Shown here: positions 9,116 to 17,052 of the stretch, one piece after another | Position numbering within the stretch: the first letter of the stretch is position 1 | How the letters are laid out: each line of letters opens with the position of its first letter | Assembly (NCBI RefSeq): GCF_001891165.1 | Contig: NZ_LKKW01000006.1 | Span: 1-46,033, forward strand | Origin: Streptobacillus ratti | GTDB taxonomy: Bacteria; Fusobacteriota; Fusobacteriia; Fusobacteriales; Leptotrichiaceae | Direction of reading: 5' to 3' | Length of the DNA: 46,033 nt | The notes under the pieces: model-generated | Told to the model about the DNA's origin: nothing | Seen by the model: the letters and a program-made list of their open reading frames with translations, nothing else | Database searches by the model: none | Made by a program: the position numbers and the translations under genes

Positions 9116-10135
9116 ATGAAAAAATTATTTGGAATTTTTACAGTTTTATTAACTTTCATTTTTGTTCTATCATGTGGAGCAAAAACTGAAAACTCATCTG
9201 CTGATCAACCAGCTAAAAAAATAGCTATTGTTTATTCAACAGGTGGAAAAGGAGATAAATCATTTAATGATTCATCATTTAGAGGAATGGAAAAAGCTAA
9301 AGCAGAATTAGGAATCGAATTCTCAGAATACGAACCTAAAGATCCTTCAGTAGAAGCTAAAAACCAATTAACTGAATATGCTCAAACAGGAGAATATGAA
9401 TTAATAATTGGTGTTGGATATACTATGAAAGAATCAGTAGAAGCTGTTGCAGCTGAATATCCTAATCAAAAATTTGCTTTAATAGATGATGTTATCGAAG
9501 GAAAAGACAATGTAGCTTCATTAATGTTCAGAGAACAAGAAGGAGCATTCTTAACAGGTGCTTTAGCAGCTATGATGACAAAAACTAACGTTTTAGGATT
9601 TGTAGGAGCAGTAGAAGCTCCAGTTATTCATAGATTTGCTACAGGATTTATTCAAGGAGCAAGACACGTTAATCCTGATATAACAATATTATCAGCTTAC
9701 ATAAATGGTTCTAATCCTTTCAATGATCCAGTTGCTGGAAAACAATTATCAGAAAGCTTAATAGCTCAAAACACTGATATAGTTATGCACGCAGCAGGAG
9801 CTAGTGGAGCAGGAGTATTTAAAGCAGCACAAGAAAAAAATGTATACGCTATAGGAGTTGACTCTAATCAAGATGCTGAAGCTCCTGGAATAATTTTAAC
9901 TTCAATGGTTAAAAATGTTGACGTAGCAGTTTTTGAAACTATTAAAGCTGTTCTTGAAGGAAACTTTAAATCAGGTGTTCAATACTTTGGTATTGCTGAA
10001 GATGGAGTTGGAATTACTGAATTAGAATTTACTAAAGATTTAATTGGACAAGAAAATATTGACAAATTAGATGCTTTAAAAAATGAAATTAAAGAAGGTA
10101 AAATTAAAGTTGATGAAAACGGTCCTTTAAAATAG
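9116..10135 (+). CDS. BMP family nucleoside-binding lipoprotein
   Basis: A 339-residue periplasmic substrate-binding lipoprotein of the Med/PnrA/TmpC family, which binds purine and other nucleosides and delivers them to the ABC importer encoded just upstream. The signal peptide ends in a lipobox LSCG, so Cys20 is the predicted lipidated residue. The fold signature includes IAIVYSTGGKGDKSFNDS and LGFVGAVEAPVIHRF. Codon choice (more C-ending codons such as TTC and GAC than in its neighbours) suggests high expression, consistent with its own promoter and an AGGAGG site. A terminator follows. Confidence 0.93.
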   Translation: MKKLFGIFTVLLTFIFVLSCGAKTENSSADQPAKKIAIVYSTGGKGDKSFNDSSFRGMEKAKAELGIEFSEYEPKDPSVEAKNQLTEYAQTGEYELIIGVGYTMKESVEAVAAEYPNQKFALIDDVIEGKDNVASLMFREQEGAFLTGALAAMMTKTNVLGFVGAVEAPVIHRFATGFIQGARHVNPDITILSAYINGSNPFNDPVAGKQLSESLIAQNTDIVMHAAGASGAGVFKAAQEKNVYAIGVDSNQDAEAPGIILTSMVKNVDVAVFETIKAVLEGNFKSGVQYFGIAEDGVGITELEFTKDLIGQENIDKLDALKNEIKEGKIKVDENGPLK

Positions 10136-10142
10136 GATAAAT

Positions 10143-10172
10143 AAAATCAGGACTTAGGTCCTGATTTTTATT
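10143..10172 (+). terminator. Terminator after BMP lipoprotein gene
   Basis: An 11-bp perfect stem (10143-10153 with 10158-10168, core ATCAGGAC/GTCCTGAT) with loop TTAG, ending in a T-rich run. Confidence 0.93.
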
Positions 10173-10179
10173 AACTATA

Positions 10180-10208
10180 TTGACAAATTATTGAAATAGA
10201 GGTAAAAT
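10180..10208 (+). promoter_or_regulatory. Promoter of the deo leader/operon
   Basis: Consensus TTGACA at 10180-10185, 17-bp spacer, TAAAAT at 10203-10208. The predicted transcript start near 10215 would place a structured leader and a terminator before deoA. Confidence 0.8.
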
Positions 10209-10241
10209 GATATAGAAATAATAAATAAATATTATTAATAC

Positions 10242-10303
10242 ACTTAGTTGCAATAAATTCAACCTAAGTTAAAAAAAACAGGAATTATTTTTCCTGTTTT
10301 TTT
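10242..10303 (+). promoter_or_regulatory. preQ1-I-like pseudoknot leader with terminator, upstream of deoA
   Basis: Stem P1 is CTTAG (10243-10247) with CTAAG (10264-10268). The loop opens TTGCA and ends AAC, and the stem is followed by an A-rich tail TTAAAAAAAACAGG (10269-10282). This ordering and the tail closely resemble the class I preQ1 aptamer of Thermoanaerobacter tengcongensis as I recall it. A second helix is possible between AATTC (10256-10260) and GAATT (10282-10286), making an H-type pseudoknot. The tail overlaps the 5' arm of a strong terminator (10272-10284 with 10291-10303, then T-rich), so the pseudoknot and the terminator are mutually exclusive. The ligand is unknown: deo genes are not a usual preQ1 regulon. 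Confidence 0.55.
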
Positions 10304-10306
10304 GTC
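10272..10306 (+). terminator. Attenuator terminator in the deo leader
   Basis: Stem AAAAAAACAGGAA/TTCCTGTTTTTTT with loop TTATTT, followed by GTCTGG. It lies about 50 bp upstream of the deoA start and downstream of the promoter at 10180, so it must be bypassed for deo expression from that promoter. Confidence 0.85.
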
Positions 10307-10353
10307 TGGAAAGTAAATTAATAATATTAGATTAATATATGAAAGGAATTGTT

Positions 10354-11658
10354 ATGAGAGTTGTTGATATTATTCAAAATAAAAGAGATGGTTTTGAATT
10401 AAGTACTGAAGAAATAAGATTTATATTAAACGAGTACATGCAAGAAAAAGTTCCTGAATATCAAATTGCATCATTTTTAATGGCAACATATTTTCAAGGA
10501 ATGACAGATAGAGAATTAGTTGATTTTACAATGGCTATGAGAGATTCAGGTGATATTATTGAATTTCCTAAAATTGACAAATTTTTAGTTGATAAACATA
10601 GTACTGGTGGGGTAGGAGATAAAGTTACTGTTGTACTTGCTCCATTACTTGCATCATTAGGTATGGCGACAGCTAAATTATCAGGAAAAGGATTAGGGCA
10701 TACTGGAGGAACTATAGATAAGTTTGAATCTATAGACGGTTTTAACTTTTCAAATACTAAGGAAGAATTATCTGAAATTGCTATGAAAACTGGAATAGGT
10801 TTAATGGGATCTAGTGATAAGATAGTTCCACTTGATAAAAAAATATATGCTTTAAGAGATGTTACAGCTACTGTACCATCAATACCATTAATTGCAAGTA
10901 GTATAATGAGTAAAAAATTAGCTATACAAAATGACGTAATCATACTAGATGTTAAAGTTGGTGATGGTGCATTCATGAAAACTATTGAAATTGCAAGAGA
11001 ACTTGCAAAAAGAATGGTTGCAATAGGTAAAGGTACTAATAGACAAGTTAAGGTTGTTTTATCTAATATGGATGAACCTTTAGGACATAATATTGGTAAC
11101 GCATTAGAAATAATAGAGGGGATAGAAGCCTTAAAAGGGAATATATCTGCCGATTTAAAAGAAGTAGTATATACAATAGTTTCACTTGCATTAAAAGCTA
11201 AAGGTGATATTAAAGAGTTATCAGAAGGAAAACAAATTATTGATGATATTATTAAAACTGGTAAACCATTAGAATTTTTTGCTAAATTCATTAAAGAAAG
11301 TGGAGGAAATCCAGAAATAGTAAATGACTATAAATTACTTCCTACAGCTAAAAACTGTTTAGAAGTTAAATCAATATCTTCTGGAATAGTAACTAAAATA
11401 AAAACTGAAGAAATAGGTAAGGCAGCTATGGTTATAGGTGCAGGAAGAGAAACTAAGGATTCTATTATAGATCATGCAGTTGGAATAAGTATACTTAAAA
11501 AAGTAGGAGATAAAGTAGAAAAAGATGAAGTTATTGCTAAGATTTACTATAATGATGCAAGTAGAGTAAATACTTCAAAAGAAATGGTAATTGAATCATA
11601 TGTTATTGGAAATGAAAAATTAGAAGTAATAACACCAATATTAGATATTATAGAATAA
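10354..11658 (+). CDS. deoA: Pyrimidine-nucleoside/thymidine phosphorylase
   Basis: A 434-residue enzyme cleaving thymidine, deoxyuridine or uridine with phosphate to give the base and (deoxy)ribose-1-phosphate. The N terminus MRVVDIIQNKRDG matches the family and is preceded by AAAGGAA at good spacing. An in-frame ATG at 10339 is less likely because it would overlap that ribosome binding site. Signatures include VDKHSTGGVGDKVT, the phosphate-binding loop, and SGKGLGHTGGT. A C-terminal PYNP domain is present. It is the first gene of deoA-deoC-deoD-cdd, behind the attenuated leader. Pyrimidine-nucleoside versus thymidine-specific activity cannot be settled by eye. Confidence 0.94.
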   Translation: MRVVDIIQNKRDGFELSTEEIRFILNEYMQEKVPEYQIASFLMATYFQGMTDRELVDFTMAMRDSGDIIEFPKIDKFLVDKHSTGGVGDKVTVVLAPLLASLGMATAKLSGKGLGHTGGTIDKFESIDGFNFSNTKEELSEIAMKTGIGLMGSSDKIVPLDKKIYALRDVTATVPSIPLIASSIMSKKLAIQNDVIILDVKVGDGAFMKTIEIARELAKRMVAIGKGTNRQVKVVLSNMDEPLGHNIGNALEIIEGIEALKGNISADLKEVVYTIVSLALKAKGDIKELSEGKQIIDDIIKTGKPLEFFAKFIKESGGNPEIVNDYKLLPTAKNCLEVKSISSGIVTKIKTEEIGKAAMVIGAGRETKDSIIDHAVGISILKKVGDKVEKDEVIAKIYYNDASRVNTSKEMVIESYVIGNEKLEVITPILDIIE

Positions 11659-11676
11659 AAAATAGGAGGAATAATT

Positions 11677-12345
11677 ATGTTAAATATTGCGAAATATATT
11701 GACCATACAGTATTAAAAGCTACAACTAAATCATGTGAAATTAAAAAACTTTGTGAGGAAGCAAAAGAATATGGATTTTATTCTGTTTGTGTAAATGGTT
11801 GTTACGTTAAAGAAGCAAAACAATTATTAGAGGGTAGTGAAGTTAAAATTGCAGCAGTAGTTGGATTTCCATTAGGAGCAATGACTAAAGATGCTAAAGT
11901 TTTTGAAGCAAAAGAAGCTATTTCAAATGGAGCAAATGAAATAGATATGGTAATTAATGTTGGTAAATTACTAGAGGGAGATTCTAAATACGTAGAAGAT
12001 GAAATTCGTGCTATTAAAGAAGCTATAGGAAGTAATGTATTAAAAGTAATAATTGAAACTTGTTATTTAAATGACGAACAAAAAATATTAGCTTGTGAAT
12101 TATCATTAAATGCTAATGCTGATTTCGTTAAAACATCAACTGGATTTGGTACAGGAGGTGCTACATTTGAAGATGTAATTTTAATGAAAAAAGTTGTAGG
12201 AGATAAAGCAGAAGTTAAAGCAAGTGGTGGAGTTAAGAGTTTAGAAACTGCTGAAAAATATGTAGAAATAGGAGCTACTCGTTTAGGTACAAGTTCAGGA
12301 GTTGAAATTTTAACTGGAGCTAAAGCAGATCCAACAAAATATTAA
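11677..12345 (+). CDS. deoC: Deoxyribose-phosphate aldolase
   Basis: A 222-residue class I aldolase that splits 2-deoxyribose-5-phosphate into acetaldehyde and glyceraldehyde-3-phosphate, the exit of deoxynucleoside catabolism into glycolysis. It opens with IAKYIDHTVLKA, has the Schiff-base lysine K152 in ADFVKTSTGF, and the phosphate-binding VKASGGVKSLETA. Length is standard. An AGGAGG site precedes the ATG. A phosphopentomutase, needed to convert deoxyribose-1-phosphate to the substrate, is not encoded in this window. Confidence 0.96.
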   Translation: MLNIAKYIDHTVLKATTKSCEIKKLCEEAKEYGFYSVCVNGCYVKEAKQLLEGSEVKIAAVVGFPLGAMTKDAKVFEAKEAISNGANEIDMVINVGKLLEGDSKYVEDEIRAIKEAIGSNVLKVIIETCYLNDEQKILACELSLNANADFVKTSTGFGTGGATFEDVILMKKVVGDKAEVKASGGVKSLETAEKYVEIGATRLGTSSGVEILTGAKADPTKY

Positions 12346-12363
12346 TATAAGGAGTGATGTACC

Positions 12364-13074
12364 ATGGCAACGGCACATATAGGAGCAACAAAAGGGGAAA
12401 TAGCTGAAACGATACTATTACCAGGAGATCCACTAAGAGCAAAATATATAGCTGAAACATTTTTAGAAGATGTAGTAAAATATAATGATGTAAGAGGAAT
12501 GTTAGGATTTACTGGAACATATAAAGGGAAAAGAATATCTGTACAGGGGACTGGTATGGGAGTACCGTCAATAGGAATATATATACATGAATTAATAAAT
12601 GAATTTGGAGTAAAAAATTTAATAAGAATTGGAACTGCTGGTTCAACTAATGCTGATGTTAAAATCAGAGATGTAGTTGTAGCTTTATCAGCATCTACTG
12701 ATTCAGCAATTAATAAATTGAGATTTAATGGAGCAGATTATGCACCTACTGTAAGTTCTAATTTATTATTTAAAGTATATGAAATGGCTAAAACTAAAGG
12801 TATAAATTTAAAAGCTGGAAATATTTTGACTAGCGATACTTTTTATTATGATAATATAGATGAGTGGAAGAAATGGTCTGAATTTGGTGTTTTATGCGTT
12901 GAAATGGAAACATCTCAATTATATACTACGGCAGCTAAATTTAATGTTAATGCTTTGACATTATTAACTATAAGTGATTCATTGGTTACAGGTGAAACTA
13001 CTACAGCAGAAGAAAGACAAATCACTTTTAATGAAATGATTACTTTAGCATTAGATTCTGCAATCACATTTTAA
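12364..13074 (+). CDS. deoD: Purine-nucleoside phosphorylase, DeoD type
   Basis: A 236-residue hexameric-type phosphorylase for purine (deoxy)nucleosides. Recognisable motifs are [28 protein letters not shown] (only partly quoted, residues 3-30), the [18 protein letters not shown] segment, and [16 protein letters not shown], which holds the ribose/base-contacting glutamate pair. SDSLVTGE carries the catalytic Asp of the class. It provides hypoxanthine and guanine for Hpt encoded shortly downstream. GGAGTG precedes the start. Confidence 0.96.
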   Translation: MATAHIGATKGEIAETILLPGDPLRAKYIAETFLEDVVKYNDVRGMLGFTGTYKGKRISVQGTGMGVPSIGIYIHELINEFGVKNLIRIGTAGSTNADVKIRDVVVALSASTDSAINKLRFNGADYAPTVSSNLLFKVYEMAKTKGINLKAGNILTSDTFYYDNIDEWKKWSEFGVLCVEMETSQLYTTAAKFNVNALTLLTISDSLVTGETTTAEERQITFNEMITLALDSAITF

Positions 13075-13082
13075 GGAGTAAT

Positions 13083-13502
13083 ATGAATAGATATAGTGAA
13101 CAAGAAATTAGAAAATATATTGAAAAGGCTAATAATTTATTAGAAAAATCTTATAGCCCTTATTCTAAATATAAAGTGGCAGCTGTTATGGTAGATAGTG
13201 ATGGAACATTACATGAGGGTGTAAATGTTGAAAACGCATCATATGGACTTACTATATGTGCAGAAAGAAATGCCATAGCTTCAGCAGTTACTAAAGGAAT
13301 GAAAAAAATTGATTTAATAGTAATCACTGGAGATGTAGAAAAACCAATTAGCCCTTGTGGAATGTGTAGACAATTTATTAGAGAATTTGCTAAAAAGGAT
13401 ACATTAATTGTACTTGGATCATTAAGATCAAATGATTATATTTTATGGACTGTTGAAGATATGATACCATATTCTTTTGGTCCTGAAGATTTAGATAAAT
13501 AA
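13083..13502 (+). CDS. cdd: Cytidine deaminase
   Basis: A 139-residue zinc enzyme converting cytidine and deoxycytidine to uridine and deoxyuridine, which DeoA can then cleave. The zinc and catalytic set is C59 and E61 in TICAERNA plus C92 and C95 in PCGMC, the pattern of tetrameric deaminases. NVENASYG binds the ribose. It is the last gene of the deo operon and is followed immediately by a terminator. Confidence 0.96.
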   Translation: MNRYSEQEIRKYIEKANNLLEKSYSPYSKYKVAAVMVDSDGTLHEGVNVENASYGLTICAERNAIASAVTKGMKKIDLIVITGDVEKPISPCGMCRQFIREFAKKDTLIVLGSLRSNDYILWTVEDMIPYSFGPEDLDK

Positions 13503-13525
13503 AAATGCCCTAGGGCATTTTTTAT
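13502..13525 (+). terminator. Terminator of the deo operon
   Basis: Palindrome AAAATGCCC TA GGGCATTTT (13502-13521) followed by T-rich sequence, starting inside the cdd stop codon. Confidence 0.9.
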
Positions 13526-13553
13526 TTTATTTGCATGATAATTTAATTAGTAC

Positions 13554-13583
13554 TTGATTTTATTATGTTTGGTATGTTAAAAT
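13554..13583 (+). promoter_or_regulatory. Promoter of hpt-rsmA operon
   Basis: TTGATT at 13554-13559 and TAAAAT at 13578-13583 with an 18-bp spacer. TGT directly upstream of the -10 gives an extended -10 element. Confidence 0.7.
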
Positions 13584-13613
13584 AATAGAAATAACTAAAG
13601 AGAGGTAAAGAAA

Positions 13614-14177
13614 GTGAAAGATTGGGAAGCAGGAATAGTAAGAAAGATTATTACGGAAGAACAATTAAAATCAAGAATAGAAGAATTAGGAGAACAAATT
13701 ACTAATGATTATAAAGATGATGATGCAGAGTTTATTGTTGTTGGTATATTAAAAGGTTCTATACTATTTATGGCAGATTTAATTAGAAAAATAAGATTAC
13801 CTTTAAAAATAGATTTTATGGAAGTTTCTAGCTATGGAGATAGTTTTGAAACAACTAAAGATGTTAAAATTATTAAAGATTTAGATTATTCAGTAAGAGG
13901 TAAGAATGTATTAATAGTGGAAGATATTATAGATTCAGGATTAACTTTAAAGAAAGTTTTACAACTTATTGGTAAAAGAGGACCTAAGAATGTAATTTTA
14001 TGTACTTTACTTGATAAAGTAACTAAAAGAGAAGTTGATATTGACATACAATATACTGGATTTGAAATACCTAATGAGTTTGTCTTAGGTTATGGATTAG
14101 ATTTTATACAAGAATATAGAAATATTCCATATATTGGAGTAATGGATTTAGAAAAATATGAAAAAGAAAAGAAATAG
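13614..14177 (+). CDS. hpt: Hypoxanthine phosphoribosyltransferase
   Basis: A 187-residue purine salvage enzyme adding phosphoribose from PRPP to hypoxanthine or guanine. The PRPP loop VLIVEDIIDSGLT lies at about 99-111, and the flexible-loop region EVSSYGDSFETT is present. The start is a GTG codon, chosen because AGAGG lies 9 bp upstream and no ATG fits; the extra residues KDWEAGIVRK before the family core are slightly unusual. It overlaps rsmA by 20 bp and begins a four-gene unit. Confidence 0.93.
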   Translation: MKDWEAGIVRKIITEEQLKSRIEELGEQITNDYKDDDAEFIVVGILKGSILFMADLIRKIRLPLKIDFMEVSSYGDSFETTKDVKIIKDLDYSVRGKNVLIVEDIIDSGLTLKKVLQLIGKRGPKNVILCTLLDKVTKREVDIDIQYTGFEIPNEFVLGYGLDFIQEYRNIPYIGVMDLEKYEKEKK

Positions 14178-14979
14178 TGAAGAACACAAGCATAAGAAGA
14201 AATTTGGACAAAATTTTTTAGATGATAAAATATTATTAGAAAAAATAAAAGAAGTAACTAATATTAATGCTAATGACAATATTATTGAAATAGGTCCAGG
14301 TATAGGATTTTTAACATCAATGATATTAGAAAGTGGAGCTAAATTAACATCTTTTGAAATTGATAATGATTTAATACCAATTTTAAAGAAAAAATTTGAA
14401 AATTATGATAATTTTGAATTAATACATGTTGATTTTCTTTTATATAATCTTGAAAATATTATGGAAAAAGATAAAGAATATAGAGTTATAGCTAATATTC
14501 CTTACTATATTACTGCACCGATTATAAATAAGCTTTTAGAATTTAAAGATAACATTAAAGATATATATTTAATGGTTCAAAAAGAGGTTGGTGAAAGACT
14601 TAATTTTGAGAAAAATACTAGTAATAGAGGTGTATTTACTCATGTTGTTGGATTTCATTCTAAAGTAGAGTATTTATTTACTGTGGAAAAAGAATTTTTT
14701 GATCCAGTCCCTAAAGTTGATTCAGCTTTTATTAGAATTATTATAGATAAAGAAGAAAAATATTCTAAATTAATTTCTTTTGAAAAATATTTGAAATATG
14801 TTAAATCAAGCTTTGTTTCTAAAAGAAAAAGTATTTCTAATAATTTAAAAGCTATAGGCATATCTAAAGATATTACAGAAAATACATTAGAAATTATTGG
14901 AAAGAATAAGAATAGTAGAGCTGAAGAATTATCAATAGAAGATTTTATAAATTTGATTAATATTATAGAAAAGGAATAA
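14158..14979 (+). CDS. rsmA: 16S rRNA (adenine1518-N6/adenine1519-N6)-dimethyltransferase
   Basis: A 273-residue SAM-dependent methyltransferase (KsgA) that dimethylates two adenines in helix 45 of 16S rRNA during late small-subunit assembly. The chain shows KKFGQNFL at the N terminus, SAM motif I IEIGPGIGFLT, motif IV ANIPYYITAPI, and FDPVPKVDSAF. Length is normal. It starts inside hpt (20-bp overlap), implying coupled translation. RNase M5, its usual neighbour in Firmicutes, occurs about 2 kb downstream as part of a fusion. Confidence 0.96.
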   Translation: MKKKRNSEEHKHKKKFGQNFLDDKILLEKIKEVTNINANDNIIEIGPGIGFLTSMILESGAKLTSFEIDNDLIPILKKKFENYDNFELIHVDFLLYNLENIMEKDKEYRVIANIPYYITAPIINKLLEFKDNIKDIYLMVQKEVGERLNFEKNTSNRGVFTHVVGFHSKVEYLFTVEKEFFDPVPKVDSAFIRIIIDKEEKYSKLISFEKYLKYVKSSFVSKRKSISNNLKAIGISKDITENTLEIIGKNKNSRAEELSIEDFINLINIIEKE

Positions 14980-14981
14980 AT

Positions 14982-15221
14982 ATGCAAAGTTACGAATATA
15001 TTATTAGTACAGATAAATACAATATTGATTTTATAAATAAAGTTGTAGAAGCCTATGAGGGTTTGGCTATAATAAGAACTCTTGATAGAAAAGAGGGATT
15101 AATAAAATTATTGACTAATACTTATTTTATAAATGATGTTAATTTATTAATTGATAAATTTATAAAAAATGGTATAGAAATGACAATACTTGAAGAAAGA
15201 ATATGGAAAGGAGAACTATAA
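14982..15221 (+). CDS. DUF4911-like small protein
   Basis: A 79-residue acidic/basic mixed protein of unknown function. The pattern (ISTDKYNIDFINKVVEAYEGLAIIRT, partly; ending in EERIWKGEL) resembles the DUF4911 family of small proteins found in Fusobacteria and Firmicutes. It has no signal peptide, membrane segment or cysteines. It starts 2 bp after rsmA and its TAA overlaps the next ATG, so it is probably cotranslated with rsmA and khpA. A role linked to RNA or translation is only suggested by these neighbours. Confidence 0.75.
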   Translation: MQSYEYIISTDKYNIDFINKVVEAYEGLAIIRTLDRKEGLIKLLTNTYFINDVNLLIDKFIKNGIEMTILEERIWKGEL

Positions 15222-15472
15222 TGCAAGATTATTACTTAGAATTAGTAAATTTTTGGTTGGAAAATTTAACAGGATCAAGAGAAAATTATGAAATTACAGT
15301 TCAAGTTAAAGAGAAAAATTATTATATTGATATATTTGCAAATAAGAATGAAATAGGGAAAATTATAGGTAAAAATGGTAAAATAATTACTAGTTTAAGA
15401 AACCTTGTGGGTTCAATTGCAAACAAGAATAAAGATAATGTAACTTTAAAAGTAAACGAAAAAATTATTTAG
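15221..15472 (+). CDS. khpA: KH-domain RNA-binding protein KhpA
   Basis: An 83-residue single KH-domain protein with the GKIIGKNGKIITSLR loop, the GxxG RNA-binding motif of the family. KhpA usually pairs with KhpB (Jag) to bind RNAs involved in cell size and envelope homeostasis. The ATG at 15221 overlaps the upstream stop (TAATG) and follows an AAAGGAG site. An in-frame ATG at 15203 is rejected because the family begins near MQDYYLELV and the Shine-Dalgarno sequence lies inside that extension. A terminator follows. Confidence 0.9.
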   Translation: MQDYYLELVNFWLENLTGSRENYEITVQVKEKNYYIDIFANKNEIGKIIGKNGKIITSLRNLVGSIANKNKDNVTLKVNEKII

Positions 15473-15474
15473 TT

Positions 15475-15503
15475 AAAAAGTCTAGTAAAATAGACTTTTT
15501 TTA
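15475..15503 (+). terminator. Terminator after khpA
   Basis: Ten-bp perfect stem (15475-15484 with 15491-15500, AAAAAGTCTA/TAGACTTTTT), 6-nt loop, T tract. Confidence 0.92.
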
Positions 15504-15505
15504 GT

Positions 15506-15534
15506 TTGTAAAACACCATAAACTGTGGTATAAT
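15506..15534 (+). promoter_or_regulatory. Promoter of pepD
   Basis: TTGTAA at 15506-15511, TATAAT at 15529-15534, 17-bp spacer, with a TGG extended -10. Confidence 0.8.
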
Positions 15535-15571
15535 TTTTATATAAAATATATTATGTAAGGGAGTTTTTATT

Positions 15572-17050
15572 ATGGGAAATAAGATTACAAAAGGAATATA
15601 TCCAGAATTAGTATTTGAATTTTTTGAAAAAATTTCTGAAATACCAAGAGGATCAGGTAAAGAAAAACAAATTAGTGATTGGTTAGTTAATTTTGCAAAA
15701 GAAAGAAATCTTGAAGTACATCAAGATAAATATCATAACGTAATAATTAAGAAAAATGCAACATCAGGATATGAAAAATATCTTCCTGTAATTATACAAG
15801 GTCATATAGATATGGTTTGGGAAAAGAATAAAGATGTTAATTTTGATTTTGAAACACAAGGTATTAAATTAAAAGTAGAAGATGGATTTTTAAAAGCAGA
15901 TGGAACTACTCTTGGTGCAGATAATGGTATAGCTGTTGCAATGGCACTTGCTTTATTAGATTCTAAAGATATAGAACATCCAGCTTTAGAAATACTTTTA
16001 ACTTCAGATGAAGAAGTTAATATGAGTGGAGCTGAAAATCTTGATGTAACTAAATTAAGTGCTAAAAAAATGCTTAATCTTGATACAGAAGAAGTTGGAG
16101 CTATTTATGTAAGTAGTGCTGGAGGAGCATCTATTAAATTAAGAACTGAAGTTGATAATTTTGAATTAAAGTCAGATGATAATATATATTCATTAGAAAT
16201 TTTAGGGTTAAAAGGTGGACATTCTGGAGCAGAAATACATTTAAAATTAGGTAATTCAATTAAAATATTAATGGAAGCTTTAAAACATCTTGAATTAAAA
16301 CTAAACTATGAATTAATCATGTTTGATGGTGGTAATAAAGATAATGCTATACCTAGGGAAGCTATTGCATATATTGCAACTAAGGCTTCAAAGGAAGAAA
16401 TTACTGAATTAATGGATAAATTTATCGATGTTAAAGTTGATGAATATAAGGAAGAAGAAACAAATTTAAGATATGAATTAAATGATTTAACAGATAGAAC
16501 ATTAAGAAAAATATCTGAAAGAGACACTAGAAAAGTCGTAGCTTTATATAATGAATTTCCTCATGGAGTAAGAACTATGAGTAAAAATATTGAAGGATTA
16601 GTACAAACTTCATTAAATTGTGGAGTATTAAAAACAGAAACAATAGGTAATAAAACAATATTTAGAGTAAATTCATTATTAAGAAGTTCAAATATAAAGG
16701 AATTAGATGAATTACAAGAATTTTTAATAGAATTAGGTAAAAAATATGAAACTTATGGAGAAAAAGTTCCATCATTTTATCCATGGGAATATAAGGAAGA
16801 TTCAACTTTAAGGGAACTTGCTACTAAAGTATTTAAAAATAAATATGGAAGAGATATTGAAATTAAAGCAATACATGCAGGACTTGAATGTGGTATGTTT
16901 ACAGAAAAAATAAAAGATTTAGATGTAATTTCATTTGGTCCGAATATATTTGGAGCACATACTCCTGATGAAAAAATGGAAATAGAAAGTGTAGCTTTAA
17001 CATGGGATTACCTATTACAAATTTTAAAAGAATATAATTTAGTTGATTAG
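15572..17050 (+). CDS. pepD: Beta-Ala-His/Xaa-His dipeptidase (M20C aminoacyl-histidine dipeptidase)
   Basis: A 492-residue cytosolic metallopeptidase of the PepD/M20C family, hydrolysing a range of dipeptides. The metal-binding set can be followed: QGHIDMVWEK (about 76-85), LGADNGIAVA (about 112-121) and the catalytic SDEEVNMSGAENL with its Glu pair (about 149-161). GHSGAEIHLKLGN marks the lid/dimerisation domain and HAGLECGMF the last metal ligand region. Length fits the family. The gene has its own promoter and is followed 2 bp later by the RNase M5 fusion gene. Confidence 0.94.
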   Translation: MGNKITKGIYPELVFEFFEKISEIPRGSGKEKQISDWLVNFAKERNLEVHQDKYHNVIIKKNATSGYEKYLPVIIQGHIDMVWEKNKDVNFDFETQGIKLKVEDGFLKADGTTLGADNGIAVAMALALLDSKDIEHPALEILLTSDEEVNMSGAENLDVTKLSAKKMLNLDTEEVGAIYVSSAGGASIKLRTEVDNFELKSDDNIYSLEILGLKGGHSGAEIHLKLGNSIKILMEALKHLELKLNYELIMFDGGNKDNAIPREAIAYIATKASKEEITELMDKFIDVKVDEYKEEETNLRYELNDLTDRTLRKISERDTRKVVALYNEFPHGVRTMSKNIEGLVQTSLNCGVLKTETIGNKTIFRVNSLLRSSNIKELDELQEFLIELGKKYETYGEKVPSFYPWEYKEDSTLRELATKVFKNKYGRDIEIKAIHAGLECGMFTEKIKDLDVISFGPNIFGAHTPDEKMEIESVALTWDYLLQILKEYNLVD

Positions 17051-17052
17051 TT

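Noticed and set aside
10242-10303. Purine (xpt-type) riboswitch in the deo leader
   Set aside because: The leader is too short and lacks the conserved three-way junction sequences.
10494-11291. A 265-codon open frame on the minus strand
   Set aside because: It lies wholly opposite deoA, has no ribosome binding site, and its translation is a low-complexity hydrophobic/serine-rich shadow of a well-recognised gene.
15203-15220. Upstream in-frame start for khpA
   Set aside because: The added residues are encoded by the Shine-Dalgarno region and the end of the preceding gene.
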